Below are positions 35,611 to 43,366 of a stretch of DNA of 64,000 bases, piece by piece. This DNA comes from Myroides odoratus (lineage in GTDB: Bacteria > Bacteroidota > Bacteroidia > Flavobacteriales > Flavobacteriaceae): NCBI RefSeq assembly GCF_001549985.1, contig NZ_LROZ01000018.1, forward strand, positions 20,057-84,056. Direction: 5' to 3'. The notes below the pieces were generated by a model. That model was given only the letters and a program-made list of their open reading frames with translations, did no database searches and had not been told where the DNA came from. Position 1 is the first letter of the stretch. Every line of letters begins with the position of its first letter. Made by a program: the position numbers and the translations under genes.

Positions 35611-35675
35611 CTACTTCCTTCGTCAGGATGACAAAAATGGAAGAGATTTTTTTATTTTTCAGGGTGACAAACGAA
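35611..35675 (-). repeat. Possible dispersed intergenic repeat (TGTCATCCTGACGAAGGAAG type)
   Basis: The minus strand carries TGTCATCCTGACGAAGGAAG near 35612-35631, with a related TTGTCACCCTG near 35661-35672. A sequence of this type is familiar to me as a frequent intergenic element in Bacteroidota and other phyla. The assignment is from memory and not checked. It is not coding here. Confidence 0.45.
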
Positions 35676-35684
35676 TCGAACACT

Positions 35685-35718
35685 TAAGGATAAAAAAAAA
35701 CGTTTTTTTTATCCTTAA
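35685..35718. repeat. Perfect 34-bp palindrome
   Basis: TTAAGGATAAAAAAAA, CG, TTTTTTTTATCCTTAA: every base pairs with its mirror. It lies about 20 bp left of the tRNA cluster terminator. It might be a second bidirectional terminator or a protein-binding site. Confidence 0.8.
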
Positions 35719-35734
35719 AAATAGAAAGGGGATA

Positions 35735-35772
35735 AAACAAAAAAGCCTCCTAATAAATTAGGAGGCTTTTGA
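35735..35772 (-). terminator. Terminator of the tRNA-Thr operon
   Basis: AAAAGCCTCCT (35741-35751) pairs with AGGAGGCTTTT (35761-35771), directly abutting the 3' end of the last tRNA gene. Confidence 0.85.
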
Positions 35773-35846
35773 GCCGATAGAGGGACTCGAACCCACGACC
35801 TGCTGATTACAAATCAGCTGCTCTAGCCAGCTGAGCTACACCGGCA
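35773..35846 (-). tRNA. tRNA-Thr (anticodon TGT), copy 5
   Basis: 74 nt. Cloverleaf: acceptor GCCGGTG, D arm, anticodon loop TTTGTAA with TGT, T arm GGTTCGAGTCC. It decodes ACA (and other ACN by wobble). CCA is not encoded. This copy differs from the other four by one base in the acceptor stem (position 66: T for C), giving a G-U pair at 7-66. Confidence 0.95.
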
Positions 35847-35882
35847 ACTTATTGCCTTGCAATACTTAATTTTCAAAATTTG

Positions 35883-35956
35883 AGCCGATGGAGGGACTCG
35901 AACCCACGACCTGCTGATTACAAATCAGCTGCTCTAGCCAGCTGAGCTACACCGGC
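35883..35956 (-). tRNA. tRNA-Thr (anticodon TGT), copy 4
   Basis: 74 nt, identical to copies 1-3, with the standard G7-C66 pair. It is separated from copy 5 by a 36-bp spacer, slightly shorter than the other spacers of 39 bp. Confidence 0.97.
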
Positions 35957-35995
35957 GACTCAAATTGCCTTGCAATACTTAATCTTCAAAATTTG

Positions 35996-36069
35996 AGCCG
36001 ATGGAGGGACTCGAACCCACGACCTGCTGATTACAAATCAGCTGCTCTAGCCAGCTGAGCTACACCGGC
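35996..36069 (-). tRNA. tRNA-Thr (anticodon TGT), copy 3
   Basis: 74 nt, identical to copies 1, 2 and 4. The start-to-start distance to its neighbours is 113 bp. Confidence 0.97.
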
Positions 36070-36108
36070 GACTCAAATTGCCTTGCAATACTTAATCTTC
36101 AAAATTTG

Positions 36109-36182
36109 AGCCGATGGAGGGACTCGAACCCACGACCTGCTGATTACAAATCAGCTGCTCTAGCCAGCTGAGCTACACCGGC
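36109..36182 (-). tRNA. tRNA-Thr (anticodon TGT), copy 2
   Basis: 74 nt, identical to copies 1, 3 and 4, with the same 39-bp spacer on each side. Confidence 0.97.
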
Positions 36183-36221
36183 GACTCAAATTGCCTTGCA
36201 ATACTTAATCTTCAAAATTTG

Positions 36222-36295
36222 AGCCGATGGAGGGACTCGAACCCACGACCTGCTGATTACAAATCAGCTGCTCTAGCCAGCTGAGCTACACCGGC
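36222..36295 (-). tRNA. tRNA-Thr (anticodon TGT), copy 1
   Basis: 74 nt. This is the first tRNA to be transcribed; the operon promoter lies 18-47 bp upstream. No CCA tail is encoded. Confidence 0.97.
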
Positions 36296-36312
36296 GACTC
36301 ATTTTTCGAGTG

Positions 36313-36342
36313 CAAATATAACACGCTTTTTCAATCTTCCAA
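36313..36342 (-). promoter_or_regulatory. Promoter of the tRNA-Thr operon
   Basis: Minus-strand TTG (complement of 36340-36342), 19 nt, then TATATTTG (complement of 36313-36320). Both elements match the Bacteroidota consensus. Transcription should start about 10 nt before tRNA copy 1. Confidence 0.8.
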
Positions 36343-36376
36343 CTGATTCTGCGTGTTTTTTTTCGCTTTATTTTAA

Positions 36377-36640
36377 TTACAAGTTGTTTATTTTTTCAAC
36401 TAATTGACCTGCAATATTTTCCAACTTTACAAAAACACCTTTAAAATGTGCTTTTTTGTTTTCTACTCCTTTTGCATTGATGTCAACGATCAATTCGTCA
36501 AAACTTGTCAATGCTTCTTCAATCAATGCAGATGTTTGCTCTGTAGCACCACCTGTTGTCAATTCGTGGATATAAATTGCTTCAATGATATCTCCCAATA
36601 CTTGGTGAACGTCTTTCTTAAGTCCTCTTACACTTGCCAT
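36377..36640 (-). CDS. Conserved small helical protein, function unknown
   Basis: 87 aa, predicted almost entirely alpha-helical. It starts MASVRGLKKDVHQVLGDIIE and ends in a helix KLENIAGQLVEKINNL. There is no signal, membrane segment or Cys. It resembles short proteins conserved among Flavobacteriaceae, but I know no function. A perfect -7 box lies 23 bp upstream, so it is expressed independently of manA. Confidence 0.75.
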   Translation of the reverse strand: MASVRGLKKDVHQVLGDIIEAIYIHELTTGGATEQTSALIEEALTSFDELIVDINAKGVENKKAHFKGVFVKLENIAGQLVEKINNL

Positions 36641-36662
36641 AATAATTTATTTAAATTTTAAA

Positions 36663-36670
36663 CAAAAGTA
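36663..36670 (-). promoter_or_regulatory. -7 box of the 87-aa gene
   Basis: Minus-strand TACTTTTG, 22 bp before the start codon. Confidence 0.5.
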
Positions 36671-36696
36671 CATATTATCTTTTCGATATCGGTGGT

Positions 36697-37665
36697 CTAA
36701 TCGATATATATTTCTAACAGCGTTGCATGACCAGTTGCAACTAAATTTTTCACTGATGCAGGAATCAATACAGTTTGACCTTGCTTAATTCCACACGTCA
36801 AGGTATTAATCTGAAGCTCACACGCCCCTTCTGTACAAACATAAAGGTAAAAGCGATCTAAGGGCTTCTCTATTTCATATCGTTCTTCTAAAGGGATAAA
36901 ATTAACTGTAAAAAACGGACAAGACACCAAAGGATTTGCTTGATTGGTTTCTTTATCATACGAAAGTACCACCTGTTTTTTCTCGTAATTAATCGCCTCT
37001 AACGCTAAATCTACGTGTAATTCTCGGGTTTGTCCCTCGCTGTCTACCCTATCCCAATCATACACGCGATAGGTAATATCGGATGTTTGTTGAATTTCAG
37101 CTAATAAAACCCCTCCTCCTATAGCATGAACAGTTCCTGTTTGTATAAAAAAAGCATCGCCTTTTTTTACGGGAATCTCATTTAAAATAGCAGGTAAAGT
37201 CTTGGTGTTTAAATGTTGTAAATAATCTTCTTGAGTCACCCCTTCTTTAAAATCTACAACTACTCTAGCACCAGGATCCGCTTGCATTACATACCACATT
37301 TCGGTTTTCCCCAAAGAGTCATGTCGTTCTCGTGCTAATTCATCATTGGGATGTAACTGAATAGATAAATCTTCCTTTGCATCTAAAAATTTAAACAACA
37401 AAGGAAATTGATATCCAAAAGTAGATACAATATATGGACCTAAGATATCATCTGGATATGTTTTAATTAATTCTTCTAAGCTTTGTCCTTTATAACCGCC
37501 ATTGGAAACAAGGCTGACATTTTCTGGAACATTTGAAATCTCCCAGCTTTCTCCAACTGAATCAGAAATCTGCTGTTTACCTAAAACAGTATGTAATTTC
37601 TCTCCCCCCCAAATTCTATCTTTTAGGATGGGTTCAAACATCATTGGATATTGTATAAAACTCAT
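36697..37665 (-). CDS. manA: Mannose-6-phosphate isomerase, class I
   Basis: 322 aa from the ATG at 37665. It interconverts mannose-6-phosphate and fructose-6-phosphate for GDP-sugar supply. The cupin fold shows MFEPILKDRIWGGEKL, the zinc site SIQLHPNDELARE (with QxH), ALEAINYEKK and GTVHAIGGGVLLAEIQQTSD. The same frame extends to an ATG at 37716, adding 17 residues (with CSFCGLLQ) unlike the family. The 37665 start is preferred by homology memory. It may be partly cotranscribed with queD, but a -7 box lies between them. Confidence 0.9.
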   Translation of the reverse strand: MSFIQYPMMFEPILKDRIWGGEKLHTVLGKQQISDSVGESWEISNVPENVSLVSNGGYKGQSLEELIKTYPDDILGPYIVSTFGYQFPLLFKFLDAKEDLSIQLHPNDELARERHDSLGKTEMWYVMQADPGARVVVDFKEGVTQEDYLQHLNTKTLPAILNEIPVKKGDAFFIQTGTVHAIGGGVLLAEIQQTSDITYRVYDWDRVDSEGQTRELHVDLALEAINYEKKQVVLSYDKETNQANPLVSCPFFTVNFIPLEERYEIEKPLDRFYLYVCTEGACELQINTLTCGIKQGQTVLIPASVKNLVATGHATLLEIYID

Positions 37666-37727
37666 AGGCTTAACTTCTTCCTCATTTTGCAGTAGTCCAC
37701 AGAAGGAACACGGCATAAAACAAGACG

Positions 37728-37735
37728 CAAATGTA
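37728..37735 (-). promoter_or_regulatory. -7 box before manA
   Basis: Minus-strand TACATTTG, 62 bp before the preferred manA start (37665). Confidence 0.4.
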
Positions 37736-37760
37736 CAACTTTTAATGAATACTAAGTATG

Positions 37761-38177
37761 TTAAATCCCCTCCCCTTTAAAAGTTACAAAGTTTCTAGAA
37801 GTTTCATATAAAACCACCTCTAAATCTTTATCTTTATCAATAAAAGGTCTTAATTTTTGCCAAATCACTACCGCAATATACTCCGCAGTAGGGATTAGAT
37901 TTTTAAATTCTACAACATCCAAGTTGAGGTTCTTGTGATCGAAAGCTTCTTCAATCTCTGATTTTATCAAATCAGACAAAATTTTCAAATCCATGACAAA
38001 TCCTGTTTCTGGATCAACCTCTCCCGTTACATGAACGATTAATTCGTAATTGTGTCCGTGAAAATTAGGATTATTACACTTACCAAATACAGTCTGATTT
38101 TGTTCCTCCGACCAATCTGAACGATGTAAGCGATGAGCTGCATTAAAATGTGCTTTACGGCTAACTGTTAATCTCAT
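37761..38177 (-). CDS. queD: 6-carboxytetrahydropterin synthase
   Basis: 138 aa. It acts in queuosine precursor synthesis from 7,8-dihydroneopterin triphosphate. The PTPS fold shows FNAAHRLHR (His for zinc), the catalytic Cys with GKCNNPNFHGHNYEL (two more zinc His), MDLKILSDLIK and a late EVVLYETSRNFVTF. The 6-pyruvoyl-type alternative has a Cys in a different place; QueD fits better. It starts 6 bp after idi, so the two are an operon. Confidence 0.92.
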   Translation of the reverse strand: MRLTVSRKAHFNAAHRLHRSDWSEEQNQTVFGKCNNPNFHGHNYELIVHVTGEVDPETGFVMDLKILSDLIKSEIEEAFDHKNLNLDVVEFKNLIPTAEYIAVVIWQKLRPFIDKDKDLEVVLYETSRNFVTFKGEGI

Positions 38178-38183
38178 GATGTC

Positions 38184-38711
38184 TTAGATTTTATGTGCTT
38201 CAATATGCGGGTAAAACTTTGCAAAAATAATTTTAAACCAAGCTGTGTATAATTGAGGATTTACTTCCATATCTTTTTTTACTTCTTCAATTCCCATCCA
38301 TTTCCACGCTTCCACTTCTTCGGGATTAATCACCGGCTCTCCATTGTAATATCCTACCATTACATGGTCAAATTCATGTTCGGTTAGTCCATTGTCAAAA
38401 GGAGCTTTATAAATAAAGTGAAACACATCTTTCAATTCTACTTCAAAACCCATCTCTTCTCTCAATCGACGTGCTCCTGCTTCGATATTGGTTTCGCCAA
38501 CTCTTTGGTGACTACAACAAGTGTTTGCCCATAATAAAGGTGAGTGATACTTCTCTGCTGCACGCTGTTGTAACATGATTTCATTTTTATCATTAAAAAT
38601 GAATACAGAAAACGCTCTATGCAACAAAGCCTTTTCATGAGCCTCTTGTTTGCCCATGGTACCTACTTGTTCATCTTGCTCATTCACTAAAATCACTTGC
38701 TCTTCAATCAT
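38184..38711 (-). CDS. idi: Isopentenyl-diphosphate delta-isomerase, type 1
   Basis: 175 aa from the ATG at 38711. It interconverts IPP and DMAPP. The Nudix-like fold has FSVFIFNDKNEIMLQQRAAE, the active-site TCCSHQRVGETN (Cys and His) and GARRLREEMGFEVE (Nudix helix). A longer frame starts at 38795, but the promoter (38738-38768) lies inside that extra part and the normal length is 175-180, so 38711 is correct. It is the first gene of an operon with queD. Confidence 0.95.
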   Translation of the reverse strand: MIEEQVILVNEQDEQVGTMGKQEAHEKALLHRAFSVFIFNDKNEIMLQQRAAEKYHSPLLWANTCCSHQRVGETNIEAGARRLREEMGFEVELKDVFHFIYKAPFDNGLTEHEFDHVMVGYYNGEPVINPEEVEAWKWMGIEEVKKDMEVNPQLYTAWFKIIFAKFYPHIEAHKI

Positions 38712-38737
38712 ACCTAGTTTCAAATTTATTTTACTTC

Positions 38738-38768
38738 CAAAAGTACAAAAAACAAAATAGGAAACCAA
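38738..38768 (-). promoter_or_regulatory. Promoter of idi-queD
   Basis: TTG (complement of 38766-38768), 20 nt, TACTTTTG (complement of 38738-38745), 27 bp before the idi start: a full consensus match. Confidence 0.8.
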
Positions 38769-38853
38769 CGCCCTCAACGAGTTTAAAAATTGCACTTTCG
38801 CTTTGATGCTTGCTAAAGAGTACAGAAATTCCGTACTTCCAATACATTTTATT

Positions 38854-38861
38854 TACCTTTG
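38854..38861 (+). promoter_or_regulatory. -7 box of the 79-aa gene
   Basis: TACCTTTG, 18 bp before the ATG at 38879. It also rules out a longer start at 38810. Confidence 0.5.
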
Positions 38862-38878
38862 TTTCTTTTGTAAGACCT

Positions 38879-39118
38879 ATGGAAAGATTAATCAAACTAA
38901 TTTGGGATTTTCGCGGTCCTGATGCTGAAAAAATCGCGGATCATCACGTGATTCATTTACGCGAATTTGTCGCTTTGGAAAAACTACCGTTAACCCTAAT
39001 AGATAAACAGGTACTAAGTGAGGTACACAGCATTGCCTACCTCGTTGTTCATGATGAACAGATGCGCGCAGTAAGAGATGTATTAAAACCACATCGAGGA
39101 GAATTATACGAACAATAA
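38879..39118 (+). CDS. Conserved small protein, function unknown
   Basis: 79 aa. It starts MERLIKLIWDFRGPDAEKIA and includes ADHHVIHLREFVALEKL (about residues 19-35). The middle LSEVHSIAYLVVHDEQMRAV looks like a strand followed by a helix. Short proteins of this form occur in Flavobacteriaceae, often between idi or recQ-like genes; function is unknown. The frame extends upstream to 38810, but the -7 box lies within that extension. Confidence 0.75.
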   Translation: MERLIKLIWDFRGPDAEKIADHHVIHLREFVALEKLPLTLIDKQVLSEVHSIAYLVVHDEQMRAVRDVLKPHRGELYEQ

Positions 39119-39192
39119 ACACTTCTCCATTAAATAAACTATTGTGAGGATAAACAAAGGCGTATTCTTCTTCAACCAATCTCAATGTACAA

Positions 39193-39234
39193 TAAAAAAA
39201 ATCCAGCATGAGTAGTCACACTGGATTTTTTTAT
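39193..39234. terminator. Terminator between the small protein and recQ
   Basis: AAAAAAATCCAG (39195-39206) pairs with CTGGATTTTTTT (39221-39232) around a 14-nt loop. It serves recQ on the minus strand and probably the 79-aa gene too. Confidence 0.75.
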
Positions 39235-39267
39235 TTCTTATTCTTGTGGTTTGCTATAAAAACACGC

Positions 39268-41463
39268 TTAATTTGCTTCTTTTGTAATAAACTGAATGCG
39301 CATCAATCGCAATTCATCCGTATCATATTCACCATCAAATTCAGCCATTGCTGTTTTTATATTATCGGATTCAGAATCCATGAAGTAATCATAAATTTCC
39401 TCCTGTTGATCTTCATCCAATACTTCATCCAACCAATAATCGATATTCAATTTAGTTCCAGAATACACGATTTGCTCCATTTCTTTCAATAGGGCATCCA
39501 TATCTAATCCCTTTGCTTTCGCAATATCATCCAAAGATAATTTACGATCTACACTTTGAATAATATATAGTTTCAAAGCCGAATTAGCCCCTGTAGATTT
39601 TACGACTAAATCATCAGGTCGAATGATATCATTTTCCTCTACGTAATTTTTAATTACATCAACAAAATCTTTCCCAAACTTCTTCGCCTTTCCATCACTC
39701 ACTCCAATGATGTTTGCCATTTCCTCAAGTGTGATTGGATATTTCAGACACATTTCTTCTAAAGAAGGGTCTTGAAAAACAACAAAAGGAGGAACTCCAG
39801 CTTTTTTGGCTACTTTTTTACGTAAATCTTTTAATAGATTAATCAATACTTGGTCAATAACAAGTTCCGCTCTAGGTGCATCGCTTTCGACCACCGCATC
39901 CCCTTCTGCATATTCGTGATCTTCTGTCATCAAAAAAGAAACAGGAGTTGAGATAAAACGCTCTCCTAATTCCGTTAACTTTAAAACACCATAAGATTCA
40001 ATATCTTTTTTGAGATACCCTGCTACGTTTGCTTGTCTAATTAAAGCCAACCAAAAACGCTCGTCTTGATTTTTCCCGGAACCAAAAAAAGCTTGTGTAT
40101 CGGTCTTATTCACTTTCAACAAAGCATTTAATTTTCCTAAAAGTACAAATACAATTTCTTTGGTTTTGTACACCTGCTTTGTTTCACTAATAATCTTCAA
40201 TACATTTTGAAGCTCATCTTTGGCTTCACTTTTCTTTTTAGGATTGCGAACATTATCATCCATATCCGCACCTTCTCCCTGTACTTCGTCAAATTCTTCT
40301 CCAAAATAATGCAGTAAAAATTTACGTCTTGATAAGGATGTTTCGGCATAAGCTACTACTTCTTGTAGTAAAGCGATTCCGATTTCTTGTTCAGCGATTG
40401 GCTTCCCAGCCATGAACTTTTCTAGTTTCTCAATATCTTTATACGAATAATACGCCAAGCACCATCCTTCTCCTCCATCTCGTCCAGCTCTTCCTGTTTC
40501 TTGGTAATAACTTTCTAAAGACTTTGGAATATCGTGATGAATAACATAACGCACATCGGGTTTATCAATTCCCATACCAAACGCAATCGTTGCTACGACC
40601 ACATCGACATCTTCCATCAGGAACATATCTTGGTGTTTGGCTCTGGTTTTAGCATCTAATCCTGCATGATAGGGAACAGCGCTAATTCCATTTACTTGTA
40701 ATACATTGGCAATCTCTTCTACTTTTTTTCTACTCAAACAATAAATCACCCCAGACTTTCCTTTTCGCTGTTTAATAAAGCGAATAATATCACTTTCAAT
40801 GTTTTTTGTTTTGGGTTTAATCTCATAGTATAGATTGGGTCTATTAAATGAGGCTTTAAAAACATTGGCGTTGGGAATTTCGAGGTTTTTCAAAATATCC
40901 TCTTGTACTTTAGGTGTAGCAGTAGCAGTTAAGCCAATAATTGGAATATCACCTAATTGTCGGATAATATTCCTTAGGTTTCTGTATTCAGGTCTAAAGT
41001 CATGTCCCCACTCCGAGATACAGTGCGCCTCGTCAATAGCGACAAATGACAGTTTTACCTCTTGTAAGAAGTTGACATATTCTTCTTTGGTTAGTGATTC
41101 TGGGGCTACATATAACAATTTTGTTATTCCTTGCTTAATATCTTCTTTCACCTGGTTTACTTCCGTTTTGGTCAAAGAAGAGTTTAAAACATGGGCAATT
41201 CCTTGCTCTGTGGACAAACTGCGAATAGCGTCAACTTGATTCTTCATCAGAGCGATCAACGGAGAAACAACGATTGCTGTTCCGTCTAAAACCAATGCAG
41301 GTAATTGATAGCAAAGTGATTTGCCACCACCTGTAGGCATAATCACAAATGTATTATGCCCGGAGATAATACTTTTCACCACGTCTTCTTGAAGACCCTT
41401 AAACTGGGAAAAGCCAAAAAATCTCTTTAACTCTTTGTGCAAGTCAATTTCAATTGATTTCAT
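39268..41463 (-). CDS. recQ: ATP-dependent DNA helicase RecQ, zinc cysteines absent
   Basis: 731 aa. SF2 helicase core: MPTGGGKSLCYQLPAL (Walker A, about residue 43), DEAHCISEWGHDFRPEY, ETGRAGRDG. The RecQ C-terminal region follows and then an HRDC domain (VFQDPSLEEMCLKYPITLEE, about 570-640). The extra tail (about 645-731) is helical and acidic. The zinc-binding part usually has four cysteines; here it reads SRRKFLLHYFGEEFD, then ADMDDNVRNP, with none. It unwinds recombination intermediates. It is divergent from kdsD. Confidence 0.96.
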   Translation of the reverse strand: MKSIEIDLHKELKRFFGFSQFKGLQEDVVKSIISGHNTFVIMPTGGGKSLCYQLPALVLDGTAIVVSPLIALMKNQVDAIRSLSTEQGIAHVLNSSLTKTEVNQVKEDIKQGITKLLYVAPESLTKEEYVNFLQEVKLSFVAIDEAHCISEWGHDFRPEYRNLRNIIRQLGDIPIIGLTATATPKVQEDILKNLEIPNANVFKASFNRPNLYYEIKPKTKNIESDIIRFIKQRKGKSGVIYCLSRKKVEEIANVLQVNGISAVPYHAGLDAKTRAKHQDMFLMEDVDVVVATIAFGMGIDKPDVRYVIHHDIPKSLESYYQETGRAGRDGGEGWCLAYYSYKDIEKLEKFMAGKPIAEQEIGIALLQEVVAYAETSLSRRKFLLHYFGEEFDEVQGEGADMDDNVRNPKKKSEAKDELQNVLKIISETKQVYKTKEIVFVLLGKLNALLKVNKTDTQAFFGSGKNQDERFWLALIRQANVAGYLKKDIESYGVLKLTELGERFISTPVSFLMTEDHEYAEGDAVVESDAPRAELVIDQVLINLLKDLRKKVAKKAGVPPFVVFQDPSLEEMCLKYPITLEEMANIIGVSDGKAKKFGKDFVDVIKNYVEENDIIRPDDLVVKSTGANSALKLYIIQSVDRKLSLDDIAKAKGLDMDALLKEMEQIVYSGTKLNIDYWLDEVLDEDQQEEIYDYFMDSESDNIKTAMAEFDGEYDTDELRLMRIQFITKEAN

Positions 41464-41486
41464 TTAATTTTGTATGGTATTTTACA

Positions 41487-41494
41487 TAAATTTG
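41487..41494 (+). promoter_or_regulatory. -7 box of kdsD-tatC-lptB
   Basis: TAAATTTG, 61 bp before the TTG start. A TTG lies 14 nt further upstream, closer than usual. Confidence 0.5.
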
Positions 41495-41554
41495 CAGTAC
41501 CTAAAGATATAAATTTTCTTTGGTGCAATCCTAATATTTAACATTCTAGTCATT

Positions 41555-42520
41555 TTGAATACACATACCACCATATTAGAGCGAGCAAAAAAAACTTTAC
41601 TATCTGAAAGTGAAAGCATTAAGAAGCTCATCGACTACCTAACGGAAGACTTCTCAGCTGCTGTACAAGCCATTTTAAACTGCAAGGGACGTGTAGTTGT
41701 AACAGGGATTGGAAAAAGTGCGTTAATCGGAAGTAAAATTGTCGCTACATTCAACTCTACAGGAACTCCTTCTCTCTTTATGCATGCGGCAGAAGCCGTT
41801 CACGGAGATTTAGGATTACTTCAACCGAATGATTGTGTAATTTGCATTTCCAATAGTGGCAATAGCCCCGAAATAAAAGTATTAACTCCCTTACTTAAGC
41901 GCTTTGGCAATACCCTTATTGCCATAACCGCAAATGAGACTTCATTTTTAGGGAAAAATGCAGATTATGTTTTACTATCAAAAGTAGACAGAGAAGCTGA
42001 TCCAAACAACTTAGCTCCAATGGATAGCACAACAGCTCAATTGGCACTAGGTGATGCATTAGCTGCTTGTTTAATTGAGTGTAGAAACTTCACAACCAAT
42101 GATTTTGCCCTTTACCATCCAGGAGGTGCATTGGGAAAAAAATTACTTTTATTGGTGAAAGACATCCTAAACAACGAGAACAAACCGATGGTTTCACCAA
42201 CCTCTTCGATTAAAGATGTAATTGTAGAAATCTCGCAAAAACGCTTAGGGGTAACAGCTGTAATTGATAATAATACGTTAATTGGCATTATTACAGATGG
42301 CGATTTGCGCAGAATGTTACAAAATAATACTAGTTTTGAGACCATTCAAGCCAAAGATATCATGAGTGCGAATCCGAAAACAATTGAATCTGATCAATTG
42401 GTTTCTCAAGCACTATCGATGTTAGAGGACAATTCAATTACACAATTAATTGTAACTCAAGCTGGGGCATATCAAGGCATTATTCATTTACACGATATTT
42501 TAAAAGAAGGAATAGTATAA
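41555..42520 (+). CDS. kdsD: D-arabinose 5-phosphate isomerase (KpsF/GutQ family)
   Basis: 321 aa. An SIS domain (about 35-165, VVVTGIGKSALIGSKIVATF and HAAEAVHGDLGLL, CISNSGNSPEIKVL) is followed by two CBS domains (about 200-320). It makes arabinose-5-phosphate for KDO, used in LPS. The start is a TTG at 41555; no ATG in frame lies upstream, and the next is far inside the SIS domain. It is first in an operon with tatC and lptB (4 bp and 2 bp gaps), a cell-envelope grouping. Confidence 0.93.
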   Translation: MNTHTTILERAKKTLLSESESIKKLIDYLTEDFSAAVQAILNCKGRVVVTGIGKSALIGSKIVATFNSTGTPSLFMHAAEAVHGDLGLLQPNDCVICISNSGNSPEIKVLTPLLKRFGNTLIAITANETSFLGKNADYVLLSKVDREADPNNLAPMDSTTAQLALGDALAACLIECRNFTTNDFALYHPGGALGKKLLLLVKDILNNENKPMVSPTSSIKDVIVEISQKRLGVTAVIDNNTLIGIITDGDLRRMLQNNTSFETIQAKDIMSANPKTIESDQLVSQALSMLEDNSITQLIVTQAGAYQGIIHLHDILKEGIV

Positions 42521-42524
42521 CAAA

Positions 42525-43364
42525 ATGGCAAAACAAAAAAACTCAGAAAAGGCAATGTCCTTTTTGGACCATTTAGAAGAATTAAGATGGCTATTAATCC
42601 GCGCTTCCGTTTTTATTTTAGGAGGAGGAATCATCGCTTTCTTTTTCAGGGATTTTATATTCAATACAATCATTTTCGGACCAAAGAACAGTGATTTTGT
42701 TACCTATCAATTCTTCTGTAAAATTGCACAGTACTTCAATTTTGACGATAGTTTTTGTCAACAAGAACTTCCTTTTGAAATTCAAAACAGAACCATGGAT
42801 GGGCAATTTTCTGTCATGATGTGGACGTGTATTACAGCAGGTTTCATCATTTCAGTTCCTTTTATCCTATGGGAAATCTGGAAATTTATTAGTCCAGCTT
42901 TATACTCCAAAGAGAAGAAATACGCCAAATTCTTTATTGTCATTTCTTCCTTTTTATTCTTCTTGGGTGTTTTATTTGGCTACTATGTAATTACTCCATT
43001 ATCAATCAACTTCTTAGTAAATCTACAAGTAAGTGACGTGGTAAAAAATGACATCGATATCAATTCCTATATTGGTTTAGTTAAAACAACTTCTTTAGCT
43101 TGTGGACTTATTTTTGAACTTCCAATTATCATGTATTTCTTATCGGTTCTTGGTTTAGTAACCCCACAATTTTTAAGAGAATATAGAAAATATGCGATTG
43201 TTTTAATTCTAATTTTAGCAGCAATCATCACTCCTCCAGATGTGATTAGCCAAATTATAGTATCCATCCCATTGTTGATTCTATATGAAATTAGTATTTA
43301 TATCTCTAAATTTGTTCAAAAGAAACCTAAAACGGAAGTTTTGGCACCAAACAATAATGACTAA
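42525..43364 (+). CDS. tatC: Twin-arginine translocase subunit TatC
   Basis: 279 aa with six membrane helices. It opens with EKAMSFLDHLEELRWLLIRA (residues 8-27), the typical TatC N-terminus that contacts twin-arginine signals. The loop FILWEIWKFISPALYSKEKK is the second conserved block. It also has the YRKYAIVLILILAAIITPPD helix. It is an integral part of the Tat pathway for folded proteins. tatA/B is not nearby. It lies between kdsD and lptB in one transcription unit. Confidence 0.97.
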   Translation: MAKQKNSEKAMSFLDHLEELRWLLIRASVFILGGGIIAFFFRDFIFNTIIFGPKNSDFVTYQFFCKIAQYFNFDDSFCQQELPFEIQNRTMDGQFSVMMWTCITAGFIISVPFILWEIWKFISPALYSKEKKYAKFFIVISSFLFFLGVLFGYYVITPLSINFLVNLQVSDVVKNDIDINSYIGLVKTTSLACGLIFELPIIMYFLSVLGLVTPQFLREYRKYAIVLILILAAIITPPDVISQIIVSIPLLILYEISIYISKFVQKKPKTEVLAPNNND

Positions 43365-43366
43365 GT

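Noticed and set aside
35773..36295. Reading the 113-bp periodic array as a CRISPR
   Set aside because: The repeat unit is a complete tRNA-Thr cloverleaf with a promoter and terminator, and the spacers are identical, not variable.
37666..37716. Longer start for manA
   Set aside because: The extra 17 residues (with CSFCGLLQ) do not resemble the enzyme family; the ATG at 37665 is preferred, though not proven.
38795..38795. Longer start for idi (adds 28 residues)
   Set aside because: A complete promoter lies inside the extra part, and the shorter form has the usual family length.
38810..38878. Longer start for the small protein at 38879
   Set aside because: The TACCTTTG box is inside the extra part, so the transcript would begin downstream of that start.
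41465..41554. Upstream ATG for kdsD
   Set aside because: No ATG in the right frame exists between the promoter and the TTG codon.
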